NCBI GenBank assembly: GCA_030770425.1
Contig: JASJFT010000384.1
Span: 1-22,786 of the forward strand
Source: Darksidea phi
Lineage: Eukaryota > Ascomycota > Dothideomycetes > Pleosporales > Lentitheciaceae
DNA length: 22,786 bases
Reading direction: 5' to 3'
In this document: positions 1 through 11,950 of the stretch, in pieces
Layout: each line of letters starts with the position of its first letter
Position numbering within the stretch: the first letter of the stretch is position 1
Program-made: the position numbers and the translations under genes
Notes under the pieces: model-generated
The model's input: only the letters and a program-made list of their open reading frames with translations
Told to the model about the DNA's origin: nothing
The model's database searches: none

Positions 1-324
1 TTTATATAATAATTTATACTAATTTACTATAACTATATACTAGCTATAACTATATTCTAGCTTATAGTAACTATATAGTAACTTATAGTAATTTCTCTAG
101 TTATCTAATCTAGTATAACTTATATATAAGGCCCTCTACTCGCGCCCTAACTAGATAGTTAAATAACTTAATATATTTATTCTATATCTCTACTCGCTTA
201 TATATTCCTATAACTTTAGAGAGTATCTATTCTTTAATATATCTATTAAGCTATTTTATAATATATAGATTCCTAAGCTCTATAATAAACTAAGACTATT
301 CTAGATCTAGAATCTTAATCTCTT
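1..324 (-). pseudogene. Decayed ORF of host element D, downstream fragment
   Basis: This is the continuation of the minus-strand frame that lies at 8,477-9,727, cut off here by the insertion of element C. When 325-8,476 is removed so that one CTCTT copy remains, the minus-strand reading passes straight through the junction. It gives a charged stretch (RILEEEIKILDLE) broken only by TAG/TAA of RIP type. About 130-320 still reads as protein. The first 120 bases are low complexity, built of TATAGTTA-like words, and may be non-coding. I do not recognise the protein. The fragment runs off the left edge, so its end is unknown. Confidence 0.5.
320..324. repeat. Target-site duplication of element C, left copy
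   Basis: CTCTT lies directly before the left LTR edge and is repeated exactly at 8,472-8,476 after the right LTR edge. A 5-bp duplication is usual for Ty3/gypsy integration. Collapsing the two copies restores the minus-strand frame of element D. Confidence 0.85.
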
Positions 325-766
325 TATTAAACGGGGTCCGGGTCTAATAGATTATTTAACCTTATTTAGGATTTTATACTTAAGATAAAAAAGAAGAAGT
401 TAAAATAAAGGATAATAGTTTAATTATATTAATAGATAAGGATTAATCTAGATTCGAATTAACTATAAGAAAAGAAGATTATCTAGGAGATTCGTAGTTA
501 TTATATATTAATTTAGTTTTTTAGAATTTATAGCTTTATATTTATAGATCTACTAAGCTATAACTCTATAGCTCTATCTTAATAAATCTACTAAGCTATT
601 ATATAACCTCTTAGATTTATTCTTACTAAGGTATAGATCTATTATATAACTTTCTTATTCTTTAATTATAAGGTTCTCGTTATATTCTTTATTAGAACTA
701 ATAATTAGCTTAATCTTTAGTAATTCTATTTACTAATAGTTTATAGTATATATTTAGTTCGTAATA
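325..766 (-). repeat. 3' LTR of element C (442 bp)
   Basis: The outer edge reads tattaaacggggtc and the inner edge ends gtaata, matching 8,068-8,471 along its length. The mismatches I could see are C/T or G/A transitions. The one length difference is 38 extra bases, bounded by a 12-bp direct repeat (tctactaagcta at 549-560 and 587-598), present only in this copy. The edges would originally have been TG and CA. The GC-rich outer end (acggggtccgggtc) keeps its C and G bases because none is in CpA context. Confidence 0.88.
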
Positions 767-781
767 TTATTTCTCTTTTTT
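767..781 (-). other. Polypurine tract of element C
   Basis: On the minus strand this reads aaaaaagagaaataa and directly precedes the 3' LTR. That is the position and composition of the primer for plus-strand DNA synthesis in LTR retrotransposons. Confidence 0.65.
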
Positions 782-3700
782 AAATCTTTAGCTTAGAGGT
801 TATTCCGGGTCTAGTATTTAGTTATATTAGTATTAAGACTCTATCTTAAAAGGTTATTATTATCTATTATAGTATTATATAAAACTTAAGAATATATTAT
901 ACTTACTAATAAAATTCTTTATTATAGTTCTAAGATATTTCCCTATAGTTATTATTCTTAGTTAGGAATATTATATATTACTTTATTTAAAGATAGTAGA
1001 TATTATAAAATATATATTTATATTAATATATAAGATTCTTATTATATATCTAGTATTTTACTATTAGAAGGTTTATTTATACTAAGTAGTAAAACTTATA
1101 TATTAGAGCTTATTACTATTAGTAAAATTCGTTAACTATATAAAAGAGAAACTTTAATAATAATTAGAGAAGGCTTATAAAACTTAGAATAAGCTTCTTA
1201 ATAAACTAGTAGAGACTTAGATATAGGTATATTATTTAGAGAAGTAGAGGGTAGTCCTTTAAAAGAAATTAATAACGTAATCCTAGATACTAGAAGTTAA
1301 GCTAGATAAAGAAAAGATAGAGCTTTAGTAGCTAGAGTAGTAGAAGGATCTAGAGATATCTTTAACTACTTTAGATATTACTCGTAATATTATAGATAAT
1401 ATTACTCTTTCTAATCTATTAAATATCTCTTATCTTATTAAAGATAAGACTAGCTTTCTTAACTTACTATAAGGTAAACTTACCTTATCTCCTAGTTTCC
1501 TTTAGAATTATAGTTTTAGTATTCTATAAACTTCTTAGGATAATTAAGGTTATCTTTAGATTTCTAGATTTATTTCTATAGGTTTTCTTTTTTATCTATT
1601 TCTTATTATTTAATTAGATAGTAGTTTTTTCTATTTCTAATATTATTATCTAGAATCTCTTCTACTTTTTATTCTTTATTATCTTCTCTATATATATCTA
1701 CTTTATATACTACTAGTCTAGTATTTTATAATACTTTTTCTAGTAAGCTAATATAAAATATAGAATAGATTTTTATTTATAAAAATAATCTTAATTAATA
1801 GTTTATAGATAAAATTTATTTTTTAATCTTATAAGATTCGATCTTAATATAGTCTAGTTTACTATTAGGTTATTTACTTTTAATATTTCTTTATAATAAC
1901 TATACCTTTTCTCCCTCTTTAAAAGTAGGTACTTTCTTTTACTTTTTATTATAATATTTACTTATTCTATTTTAAAGGAATTCTATATTCTCTTTAAACT
2001 ATTAGTATATTTATAGAATAATTTTTATTATTTCTTCTTTATTTTAGCTATAAGATTAAAGTTACCTAGGTTTCTTATATATTTTTAGTTTAATTCTATA
2101 GTTTATAAAGAAGGGTATTATCTTTATTATACTATATTATAAACTATTATATATAAATTATACTATAGATAAAAGTATAACCTAATTATTCTAATAGTAG
2201 TTTAGATAATATCTAAGGTATTATTCTACTATTTAATTTATTTATTCTATTAGTCTATTTATTTATAAATAGTATATAGTTAATATATTATATTTTATTT
2301 CTAGTTTAGCTATAAGAGTTTACTAAAACTTTACTATAAACTTAATATCTTTATTTAAGATAATCTTATTTAGTATTCTATACTTACTAAATATATATCT
2401 TAGTAGGATATAGATAAGTTATTCTATAATATTTCTCTTATTTATATATAGGATAAAGTAAATATATTTCGTAAACTTATCTACTACTACTAATATAGTA
2501 TTATAGAATACTTCTATTATTAGTTTCTTAGAATATAGTAACTATATAATAAAGTCTATAGTTATAATCTTCTATAGTTCTTCTATATTTTCTATTAGTT
2601 ATAGTATTCTATAGGGTATATATCTTATATATTTATTATAGTAATAGTCTATATATTTTATAAGAACTTATATTACTAATTATCTTATATATAGAAAATA
2701 ATATATTTTTATTAGTTATTTAAAGGTTTTTTCTATTCCTTAGTATTCGTATACTAATACTTTATAGTATTATCTAATAAATTCTTTTCGTATTATCTTA
2801 AGTATATAGACTTTTTAGAATATATAGATAATTCTATTCTTTTCTTAGATTACTTCTTAAATCTTATTTTATTTATTTATTACTTCTATAGTAGCTATAT
2901 AGATCTATTAGATCTATTTATTTCCTTCTAGTTTAAGTATTATTTTTTAGGTTTCTACTAGCTTAGAGTAGTTATAAGTAATTATTCCGTCTAGCTATAA
3001 CTTAAGGATTACTATATTAAATTTCTCTATTTCTTAGTAGTTAAGTCTTCTACTAAGTATATCTACTCGTTTATTTTCTAATCCTTTAGTATATATAATC
3101 TTAATATTATAGATTATAAGGGTCTATATCTATTATATTTATCTTCTAATTAAGAGTTTATTTATTAAGAATTCTATTAGATTCTTATAATCTATATAGA
3201 TTATAATAGAGTATTTAAATCCTTATAGATTAAATCTCTATTCCTTTAAAACTTTAATAATTATTAATAATTCTTTATTATAAATATTATAGTTAAGTTT
3301 AACTAGTAATATCTTTTATAAAAAGTAGTATACTAGTCTTAGATTATCTTTATTATCTTTTTATAGTAGTACTACTTCTATTATATAGTTTAATATATCT
3401 ATCTTAATAATTAATAGTTCTTTAAAGTTATATATCTTAATTATAGGTTTCTTAATAAACTATTCTTTAATCTTTTTAAAAGTTTATTAGTACTCCTCTT
3501 TCTATTTAAAAGACTAGTCCTTTCTAGTAAGCTATATAAGGGGTATCGTTATTATACTCTATTATAGTATTAGTTTTTAATAAAAGTTATAGAATCTTAA
3601 AAATAATTATAACTTCTTAAGATTCTTAGATATTAGCTATTCTTTAACTTTCTTAATTTATTATAGGTCTACTTTAATTTCTTCTAGTCTAATAATAAAT

Positions 3701-6645
3701 TCTAAAAACTTTATTTCTTATATATAAAATTTATATTTTTATAGATAAAGGTATAATTATACTTCTTTAAGTATTTATAGAATCTTCTTTATATATTCTT
3801 TATATTCTTCTTCTATTTCTAAATAGATTAGAATATTATTAAGATATATTATTATAAACTAGTTAAGATAGTTTTATAAAATATTATTAATCTATTTCTA
3901 GAATATTATAGGTATATTAATAAGTCTAAAAGGTATTACTTAGTACTTATATAGTTCTTTCTTAATTCTAAAAGCTATTTTCTATTCTTTATTTTTCTTA
4001 ATTTAAATTTAGTAATATACGTTCCGAATATCTAGTTATATAAACTATTTAGCTTTTCTTAATTAATCTTATATTTCTAATATTAGAGGTAAAGGATACT
4101 AGTTTTTAATTATAATATTATTAAGTATTTAGTAATTAACGTATAATTATAATTCTATAGTACTCTTTTTAGATATAAAGAGAACTAAATATCCTATAAA
4201 TAAATTTAAATATTAAATATATCTTTTTATAAGATTTTTCTTAAGATATTTTACTATAATAATCTCTTTATCCTCTATTAACTTATAAATTAGTCTAAAT
4301 TCTAGGATTTTTCCTTTCTAAAGTAGGATCGTATAGTCCTAGGACTAGTACTAGAGTAAGTTTTCTTTAGATTCTTAAAATAACTTTTTCTATTTCTTAT
4401 AATATTCTAGAATATTATAGTTTTCTTTAGTTATATTAATCTTTTTCTATAGAAATATTACTTATTAATTTAATTATTAGATATATAGATTAGCTTCTTA
4501 TAGCTATAATATTCTTAAGATTATATCTTAGTCTTCTAATATTTTTATAATATTAAGTATTTTATTTTCTTTTTTCTAATTATATAGATTAAGCTTATCT
4601 CTAGTTTCGTATATTATAGGTTTATTAAAGAGTTCTCCTTTAATAGTATATATAATACTAGAGTATCGTTTCTTTTACTAAGAAATCTTTCTTTATTAGA
4701 TAAAATTCTTACTAATAAAGTTTCTTATAGCTTTACTATTAATTAAGATAATAATTATTTTCCTTTAATAGGTTTCTTAAAGATAGATATAGTCCTATCT
4801 ACTAGTTCTCTAAATTCTTATCTTCTTTAGCTAATATTTTATATTAATCTTAGTTTAAATATACTTTAGATATTTATTTTCTAAGTATTTATATTATAGT
4901 CTTTCTAGAATATAGTTTAATAGTAGAAGTAATTCTAGTATAATTTATATATATTCCTTCTATTATTAGTTCTTAAATCGTTATTATCTATATACTACTT
5001 CTAGTATAACTACTTAGATAATTCTTTTATTATAGTTCTTTACTAGATAGTAATTATTTTTTTACTTTACTTCTTTATAGAGTCTATATTCTTTTTATAT
5101 ATATAAGATCTATATAATCTTAAAATATACTAGATATCTTATTTTATATTATAGGTTATCCTTTAAATTAATCTTATATCTCTAATTATTATATTTTATA
5201 AAGATTATTTATATAGGAATTTATTATTCGATTATTATATATTATAGTTATTTCTTATTAACTATCTTTATAATATACTATATTTTCTTCTAAGTTTCTT
5301 AATTAGATATAAGATTTATAATAATAAAATTCTATTTAATCTATTATTTAAAGTCTTTAAATAATTAGTATATTAGGTAAGATTTAGACTATTTCTTATA
5401 AATTTTTTATATTATTAAAGATATTATAGTTTTTTCTATAAATTATAAGACTTAAGTATAAGTTATATTAAGTTTTAATACTAATTCTATTTCTTCTTTA
5501 GACGGTCGAATTATTTATAGATATCTAGTATTTTTATATATTATAACTAGATTTTTATCTTCTAGTTCTAAGAACTTATTACTATTATTAACTATTTATA
5601 ATAGTATATCTAAGATATTATTAAAGTCTTTTTACTTTATAAATAAGTCTTTTTTAGATACTTCTTCTTATACTTCTAGTAAGAACGAAACTCTTCTTTA
5701 AGATTCCTAAGTTATAGTTACCTACTATTTCTATAGCTAATAGCTAGTATTTAACTTAGCTTTATAGTATATCTTATACTAGTCGTATATATAAGTTATT
5801 TAATATATAGTATTATATTCTTATATTATAGCTATTCTATTCCTCTTATTCTATTAAGTATATTAGGATTTCTCTTTTCTTAGATCTAATCTATAATCTT
5901 TGATTAGATATTTCTACTTTTTATACTTAAAGTATACTTACTTTTTATAAAGCTCTTATTTCTTAAAGTTCTATTTTTCTTTCTTAGGTTCTAAACTAGT
6001 CTCTAGAACTATTACCTCTAGTCTATAGTATTTTTCTTTCTTCTTCTTTTTATAAAATTCGATCTTTTTCTTTCTTTTTAGATTTTAGAGATAGAGGTTA
6101 TTATCGATCTTAATAGCTTATTTAATTAGTTCTCTTATAGTCTAGGGTCGTTTTATCTAAATTATTTTATAATAGATATAGTCTTTTAGTCCTTTATAAT
6201 ATTATAATATAAGGGCTATCTCTCTTTATTAGATCTTTATAGCGAGTTATTTAAACTTAGATATATAGATTATAATAAATTTTATTTATCTAAGATATAT
6301 AATTTTTTATTCTATTAATCTTTCTAAATTAATATCTTTAAAGATAATATATAACTTATTCTTAAAGTACTTATAACTTAAGAAGATAGTCTTTATTTTA
6401 TTACTTTATTAAGTTTCTAGTAGTTATAGTTATTTATTTAAATATATTTTAAACTATATAATAATCTTTTTTATAAACTAGATAGTTATAAATAATACTT
6501 TATTACTCTTAGTAGATAGTTTTATTTAGTTAAGGTTAAGATAGATTATTATATTAGCTAAAAATCCTTTAAACTTCGATTTAGTTCTATTAAACTTTTC
6601 TAATTTTTTAAGTTTTAAAGATTTACTTATATATCTTTAAAGCCC
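782..6645 (-). pseudogene. Gag-pol of element C, destroyed by RIP
   Basis: The minus strand reads from the high end downward. Gag begins near 6,645, with a KxEKFN motif at about 6,589-6,606. Reverse transcriptase lies around 4,040-3,800: a KLDIR-like motif, then PFRL (from PFGL) near 3,930, then the catalytic YLDDIL at 3,846-3,829, where both Asp codons now read Asn through G-to-A change. RNase H, with a NYNIYNKELL-like motif, lies near 3,300-3,250. Integrase lies around 2,560-1,950, with an ILVVVDKFTK motif near 2,500 and a FFINYRI motif downstream. The remaining 782-1,900 should hold the C-terminal tail and 3' untranslated DNA, but I could not mark its end. Stops are the RIP types (TAA/TAG from CAA, CAG, TGG). 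I did not locate the protease motif or zinc knuckle with certainty. Confidence 0.85.
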
Positions 6646-7816
6646 CTTCTCTAAAAGTTTAGATTACTACTTAGTATAATATTATATTAACTTTTAGACT
6701 AGTTATATTTTTTATAATTTTAATTATCTTATTATATTTTAATATTTTAATATCTTATATAATAGATAGTAACTATAGAATAATAATAGCTTCTAATTTA
6801 TTAATAATATATATAGATAGTTAAACGCGCCGATAATACTAAACCCTCTACTAATAATAATAATAAGTCTTTCTAGTTAGATATTCCTATCGTTCTCTAT
6901 TCTATCTATTCTTACTAGTTTCTCTATATTTAATCCTCTATACTATTATTTATATTATATCTACTATAAATACTAGCTCTATCTTCTATATTAGATATTT
7001 ACTCCCTTTATAATATACTAAGAAGACTAATTTCTTTATCTATAATAATCCTCTTTATATAAGCTTTTCCTCTAGTCTATATAAATAGTATAGCTATCTC
7101 TAGACGAAATATCTATTCTTATTATATAAGGTCTTAGATAGGAATATAATATAGATAACTACTAATAGCTATATAAGAATTCTATTACTACTTATTCTCT
7201 TAAATATATCTAATATATAGTTGATTTTATACTACTAGTTATTATAATTAAGAAGCCCTATTAATAGTACCTTCTACTTATAGTACTAGGGATACTCTAC
7301 TATAATATTTAAAAGATTTAGAGTACTATACTTAAATAGTCTATTCTACTCTAGTTTCTTCTACTAAAGAACTAGGTAAATAATTATTAGTAAAGATATA
7401 TAGTTAGTAGGTATTAATATAAAAAAGCTAGCTAAAGATAAGAGATAGATATAATAAGAAAGCTAGCTAAGAATAAGAGATAAATATAGTAAGAAAGCTA
7501 GCTAAGAATAAGAGATAGATATAGTAAGTAGAATACTACTATTATTATAGGTAATTTTTATACTATAAATAGTATTAGTATACTAACTTCTTACTATTAC
7601 TATTAGTCTTCTAATACTCTATAGTTTAATATTATATATTATTTCTTATTTAATATCTTAATATTTAAAATATTACCTTATTATACTATATATAGCTCTA
7701 TAACTCTATTATTATATATAAGATATAGGTATAATACCTTTACTATATATAAACTTCTACTATATTTCGTATAGATCTTCTAAAGAGACTTCTATTATAT
7801 AAATCTAAATTAAATA
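6645..7816 (-). repeat. 5' region of element C shared with element D
   Basis: This block matches 9,727-10,836 in the same orientation, for example in the cttttcctctagtctatata segment, the 35-bp tandem repeats and the final ctaaagagac stretch. Similarity stops abruptly at both ends. Its position between the 5' LTR and gag, and the 35-bp repeats that vary in number and are not a multiple of three, suggest untranslated leader at least in part. Parts also read as protein-like, so an N-terminal gag extension is not excluded. Confidence 0.75.
7424..7528. repeat. Three 35-bp tandem repeats in the element C leader
   Basis: Units start at 7,424, 7,459 and 7,494, each beginning aaagctagct and ending in taag. 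They differ by a few transitions. The related block in element D has two units (10,456-10,525). Confidence 0.85.
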
Positions 7817-8067
7817 TATCTTTAAAGTTAGATAGTTAACTTTATAAACTAAGCTTTTAATATATTCTCTCTCTTCTTAAATATATATTAATTCTTAATA
7901 ATTCTTTTAAAGTTTTTTATAGTTATACTATCTTCTAGAGAATTAAATTCCTTATAGCTTTCTACTTCTAAGGGTTCTCTCTAAGTTAATAGCTACGTCG
8001 CTCCGCTTTATTAGGTTCCTTCTCCTATTATTATAGTTAGTTATTCCTACCTACTAGATAGTTAAGA
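7817..8067 (-). other. Leader of element C next to the 5' LTR
   Basis: About 250 bp between the shared block and the 5' LTR, with no counterpart in element D. The primer-binding site should lie directly inside the LTR edge at 8,067, where the minus strand reads tcttaactatctagtagg. RIP has altered it too much to match to a tRNA. No coding signal is seen. Confidence 0.5.
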
Positions 8068-8471
8068 TATTAAACGGGGTCTAGATCTAATAGGTTATTT
8101 AGCCTTATTTAGGATTTTATACTTAAGATAGAAAAGAAGAAGTTAAAATAAAGAGTAATAGTTTAATTATATTAATAGGTAAGGATTAATCTAGATTTAA
8201 ATTAATTATAAGAAAAGAAGATTATCTAGAAGATTTATAATTATTATATATTAATTTAGTTTTCTAAAATTTATAACTTTATATCTATAGATCTATTAAG
8301 CTATTATATAACCTCTTAGAATTATTCTTACTAAGATATAAATCTATTATATAACTTTCTTATTCTTTAATTATAAGATCTTCGTCGTATTCTTTATTAG
8401 AACTAGTAGTTAGCTTAATCTCTAGTAATTCTATTTACTAATAGTCTATAGTATATATTTAATTTATAATA
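8068..8471 (-). repeat. 5' LTR of element C (404 bp)
   Basis: Direct copy of 325-766 without the 38-bp insertion. It shares the tattaaacggggtc edge and ends ataata directly before the CTCTT duplication. This copy should hold the element's promoter, but no TATA box can be told apart from the general TA background. Confidence 0.88.
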
Positions 8472-8476
8472 CTCTT
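8472..8476. repeat. Target-site duplication of element C, right copy
   Basis: CTCTT, identical to 320-324. Confidence 0.85.
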
Positions 8477-9727
8477 CTTCTAAGATTCTTTCTATATATA
8501 GTCTATTAAGGATATTATTCTTATAGTTAAACTTCTATTTAATTATTATATCTTATATTCTAATAACTCTATTAAGTTTAGATATCTATATATAGAAGAT
8601 ATTAGATAAATTATATTTAATAAAGTATTTAATATAAGTCCTTAGCTTTATCTTATTAACTAATTTTAGATTATATCGATAGATATAGGCTCGATAGCTA
8701 ATAGGGTTATAGTAAATTATTAATAGTTTAGTATTAAAGACTACCTTATAAGATATCTTCTATTATAGTAATTAAATATATATAGTATTAAGGAGCTAGA
8801 TAGCTATAAGAGCTAGTTTATTTATATATTCCTTAAGTAGCTTTAAGACTATTTATAGTACTTATACTTATTATATAATTATATATTTTACTACTTCTTA
8901 TAATTCTTTTAACTTATTAATATTCTTAACTATTATTTCGCTCTTAATTCCTAGTCGATATAAGGCCTCTAAGAAATCTCTTCTAAAGTCTTTCTTATTA
9001 TTTAATTAGATTATAATAATAGTATACTTATAGTCTAGTTAATATTAAATCTTCTTTATAAAGTTAAATATAACTAGGATAAGAGTACTTTAAAGCTTAT
9101 TAAGTAGATAGATAAGTTTATACTACTTTAAGTACTAATCTATTATATAAAGATTATACTTATCTCTATTATAATAAAACTCTCTATAGAATATTAAGTA
9201 TATAAGATTAATAATAATTTATTAAAAAGGATATATAGCTAGTATTTCTAGTATTTATTATAAAATTTATTAATTTATCTTTATAAGGATATAATCCTTA
9301 TACTCCTTCTAGATAAGAGATAGTTATTCTTTTTAAAGTTTAAAACCTCTTACTAATTCTTTTAAATATATAATTATATTAAGTAAAGGATATACCTATA
9401 TATAATAAGTTTAAATAGCTATAACCTTAAGATTAGACTTAGAGTCTCTTAATAGATATAATACTTAATAAAAAGTTACTATAGTTATTAATATATTAGT
9501 ATTTAGATAAGCTAATAAATCGATATTAATAAGTTAATATTCTAATTAATATTATAGAATAGTAACTATACTATTTAATAGATAATAATATAGAAGATCT
9601 TATTTTAAGTTAAAGTATATTAATCTCTTTTTAAATTTTATAAGACTAAAAATATTAGTAAAGAAGTTTTTAATTAGAGTAATTTTTATAAGTAAGACTT
9701 TCTTAATATTATAAGTTCTCTTAATCC
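8477..9727 (-). pseudogene. Decayed ORF of host element D, upstream fragment
   Basis: On the minus strand this 1.25-kb stretch reads as a long protein frame broken by RIP-type stops. It includes a charged segment around 9,000-8,880 (KKDFRRDFLEALYRLGIKSE) and a Lys/Ile-rich segment around 9,730-9,570. It follows the shared 5' block 9,727-10,836 in the same way that gag follows that block in element C, so it sits in the gag position. It does not resemble the gag of C and I do not recognise it. The frame continues past the insertion of C into 324-1. It may be the gag of a sister family or cargo of a non-autonomous element. Confidence 0.55.
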
Positions 9728-10836
9728 TCTTTTCTAGGAGCTTAGGCTACTACTCGGCGTAATATTATATTAGCTTCTAGGCTAGCTATATTTTTTATAA
9801 TTCTAATTACCTTATTATATTTTAATATTTCGATATCTTACGTAATAGGTAGTAACTATAAAATAATAATAGCTTCTAATTTACTAATAATATATATAGA
9901 TAGTTAAACGTATTAATAATATTAAATTCTCTACTCTCCCTAGCTAGGTATTCCTATTATCCTCTACCTTTATACTATTATTCGTATCGTATCTATTATA
10001 GATACTAGCTTTATCTTCTACGTTAGATATTCGCTTCTTTAATAGTCTCTTAAGAAGGTCGATTTCTTTTTTCTTAATAGTCTTTTCTATATAAGCTTTT
10101 CCTCTAGTCTATATAGATAGTATAGCTACCTTTAGACGAAATACTTATCCTCGTTATATAAAGCTTTAAATAGGAATATAATATAGATAACTACTAATAG
10201 CTATATAAGAATTCTATTACTACTTATTTTCTTAAATATATTTAATATATAGTTAGTTTTATACTAATAGTTATTATAATTAAGAAGTCTTATTAATAGT
10301 ACCTTCCTCCTATAGTATTAGGGATATTCCGTCGTAATATTCGAAACGTTTAGAGTACTATATTCGAATAGACTATTATACTCTAGTACCTCCTACTAAA
10401 GAACTAGGCGAATAATCGTTAGTAAAGATATCTAGTTAGTAGGTATTAATATAAAGAAGCTAGCTAAGAATAAGAGATAAATATAGTAAGAAAGCTAGTT
10501 AAGGATAAGAGATAGATATAATAAGTAGGATACTAGTATTATTATAGATAATTTTTATACTATAGATAGTAGGTAGTAGTATTAGTACGTTAACTTCTTA
10601 CTACTACTATTAGTCTTCTAACGCTCTATAGTTTAGTATTATATATTATTTCTTATCTAGTATCTTAATATTTAAAATATTATCTTATTACTTATAATTA
10701 ATAGTACTATATATAACTTTATAGCTTTATTATCGTATATAAGATATAGATATAGTATCTCTATTATATATAAACTTCTATTATATTTTATATAGACCTT
10801 CTAAAGAGACTCCTACTATATTAATCTAAATTAAAT
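9727..10836 (-). repeat. 5' block of element D, homologous to the element C leader
   Basis: Second copy of 6,645-7,816, about 60 bp shorter, with two instead of three 35-bp units. Differences are mostly transitions plus small indels. Homology ends at a shared ctaaattaaata word, after which the C and D copies diverge completely. No LTR of element D was found beyond 10,836, so its outer end is unknown. Confidence 0.75.
10456..10525. repeat. Two 35-bp tandem repeats in element D
   Basis: Units at 10,456 and 10,491, matching the three units at 7,424-7,528 in element C. Confidence 0.8.
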
Positions 10837-11171
10837 AAGTTCTCTTAATAGATATTCTAATTATTTTCTACTTTATAATCTAAATAGCTTAAGCTCTAGT
10901 ATATAGAATCTTATTAAAATTCTTATATTAAGTATAGATCTACTTTTATAAGTTCTACGTATTATAAATATATAGATTTAATTTTAAATCTATTATTTAG
11001 TAGTTAATATATAATAAGGTTATTATTATACTAAAGATACTATAAGTAATAGTATTATTATAATATTAGCTATTATTAAATCTACCTTCTATACTATTAT
11101 TAAAAGATATACTAGAATAGATATTATAGATTATAATTACTTAAGTTACTAACTCTATATTATTATTTTTT
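10837..11171. other. AT-rich stretch without recognised feature
   Basis: 335 bp of RIP-type sequence between the end of the D block and the readable start of E. Short protein-like stretches occur in more than one plus frame but none can be supported. It may hold the outer end of D and the beginning of E. Confidence 0.4.
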
Positions 11172-11773
11172 AATATATAGGAGTATAAAGCTAAAATCTA
11201 AAAATTATATAAATAGATATAGCCCTCTACTTAAGTTATATAAAAGTATTAATTATATTATTTTATATAATTCGTATATTCGATAGTATAAATAGGTATA
11301 GTAGCCCTTTAAATATATAATTATTACGTACTACTTAGATTATCTTAAAGACTAAATAACGGAATTACTAAGTCCTAATTAAGACTAGTAGCTATAGAAT
11401 ATTTCTACGAAATAGCTAGATATCGAGAGCCTATATATAAGGATACTAGGTACTTTCTTTACTTCTTTCTTAAGTCTATCTTACTCTCTAAATATAAGAT
11501 AACTTCTTATACTATCTTTATAGATTACTACTTCGTTCTATTTTAACCTATAGATATATTTATACGTAGTACTATTCTCTATAATAATACTATTTAAGTC
11601 TATATCTATACCTATATCTATATCTAAGAATATCTAAACTATAAACTTGATAATATTATCGATTATAATTATATCTTCTAGAAGAAAGAATATAGTAAGC
11701 TTATAATTATAGAGCTATAGCTCGTATATATAAAGAATTAGTTTATATACTTATTAAATATACTATAAGTAGT
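11172..11773 (+). pseudogene. Decayed coding region E, first fragment
   Basis: One plus-strand frame reads as a continuous protein of about 200 residues, interrupted only by TAA/TAG of RIP type. It contains a segment around 11,340-11,540 rich in Tyr, Phe, Arg and Lys (IARYREPIYKDTRYF) followed by a hydrophobic stretch. The frame continues into 14,045-14,099 and then 20,538 onward once elements A and B are taken out with one target duplication each. I do not recognise the family. It could be a gene of an older transposon or a duplicated host gene caught by RIP. The start codon would have become ATA and cannot be placed. Confidence 0.6.
11769..11773. repeat. Target-site duplication of element A, left copy
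   Basis: GTAGT, repeated at 14,040-14,044. Joining 11,773 to 14,045 keeps the frame of coding region E open. Confidence 0.7.
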
Positions 11774-11950
11774 TATTATAGTACTAATCTATAATTATTT
11801 ATATCTATTATATATTATATCTATAGTTACGATACTTTCTTTATTAGATCTTACTATATTAGGTATATATAGCCTCTACTTATTTTAGTATTAGCTCTTT
11901 ATAGTATAACTTATATTCTATCTTAACCCTAGTATATCTATATTATAATA
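11774..11950 (+). repeat. 5' LTR of element A (177 bp)
   Basis: Same length and edges (tattat...ataata) as the two LTRs of element B at 14,100-14,276 and 20,356-20,532. The edges are 6-bp inverted repeats and would originally have been TGTTAT...ATAACA. It contains the word ctttatagtataactta common to all family copies. Confidence 0.88.

Larger units (their letters stand above)
325..8471 (-). mobile_element. Element C: full-length RIP-inactivated Ty3/gypsy LTR retrotransposon
   Basis: This 8.1-kb minus-strand LTR retrotransposon has direct LTRs at 325-766 and 8,068-8,471 and identical 5-bp target duplications. A purine-rich tract borders the 3' LTR. Gag, reverse transcriptase, RNase H and integrase appear in the gag-pol order of Ty3/gypsy. 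The outer LTR edges read TA...TA, as expected of TG...CA after RIP. The gag, RT and integrase motifs checked (near 6,595, 3,840 and 2,475) lie in one and the same frame, so the copy was probably intact before mutation. All ATG codons are gone and stops are dense, so it cannot make protein now. It is inserted in the older element D. Confidence 0.9.

Noticed and set aside
1..130. Telomere or contig-end satellite
   Set aside because: Only irregular TATAGTTA-like words; no TTAGGG-type repeat, not even in a RIP-mutated form.
7424..7528. CRISPR-like array
   Set aside because: The 35-bp units follow one another directly without spacers, and the setting is eukaryotic transposon DNA.
8068..10836. A second, internally deleted copy of element C sharing both termini
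   Set aside because: First suspected because 8,068-8,471 matches 325-766 and 9,727-10,836 matches 6,645-7,816. The exact CTCTT duplication at 320-324 and 8,472-8,476 and the restored frame show that 8,068-8,471 is the 5' LTR of C and the rest belongs to an older element.
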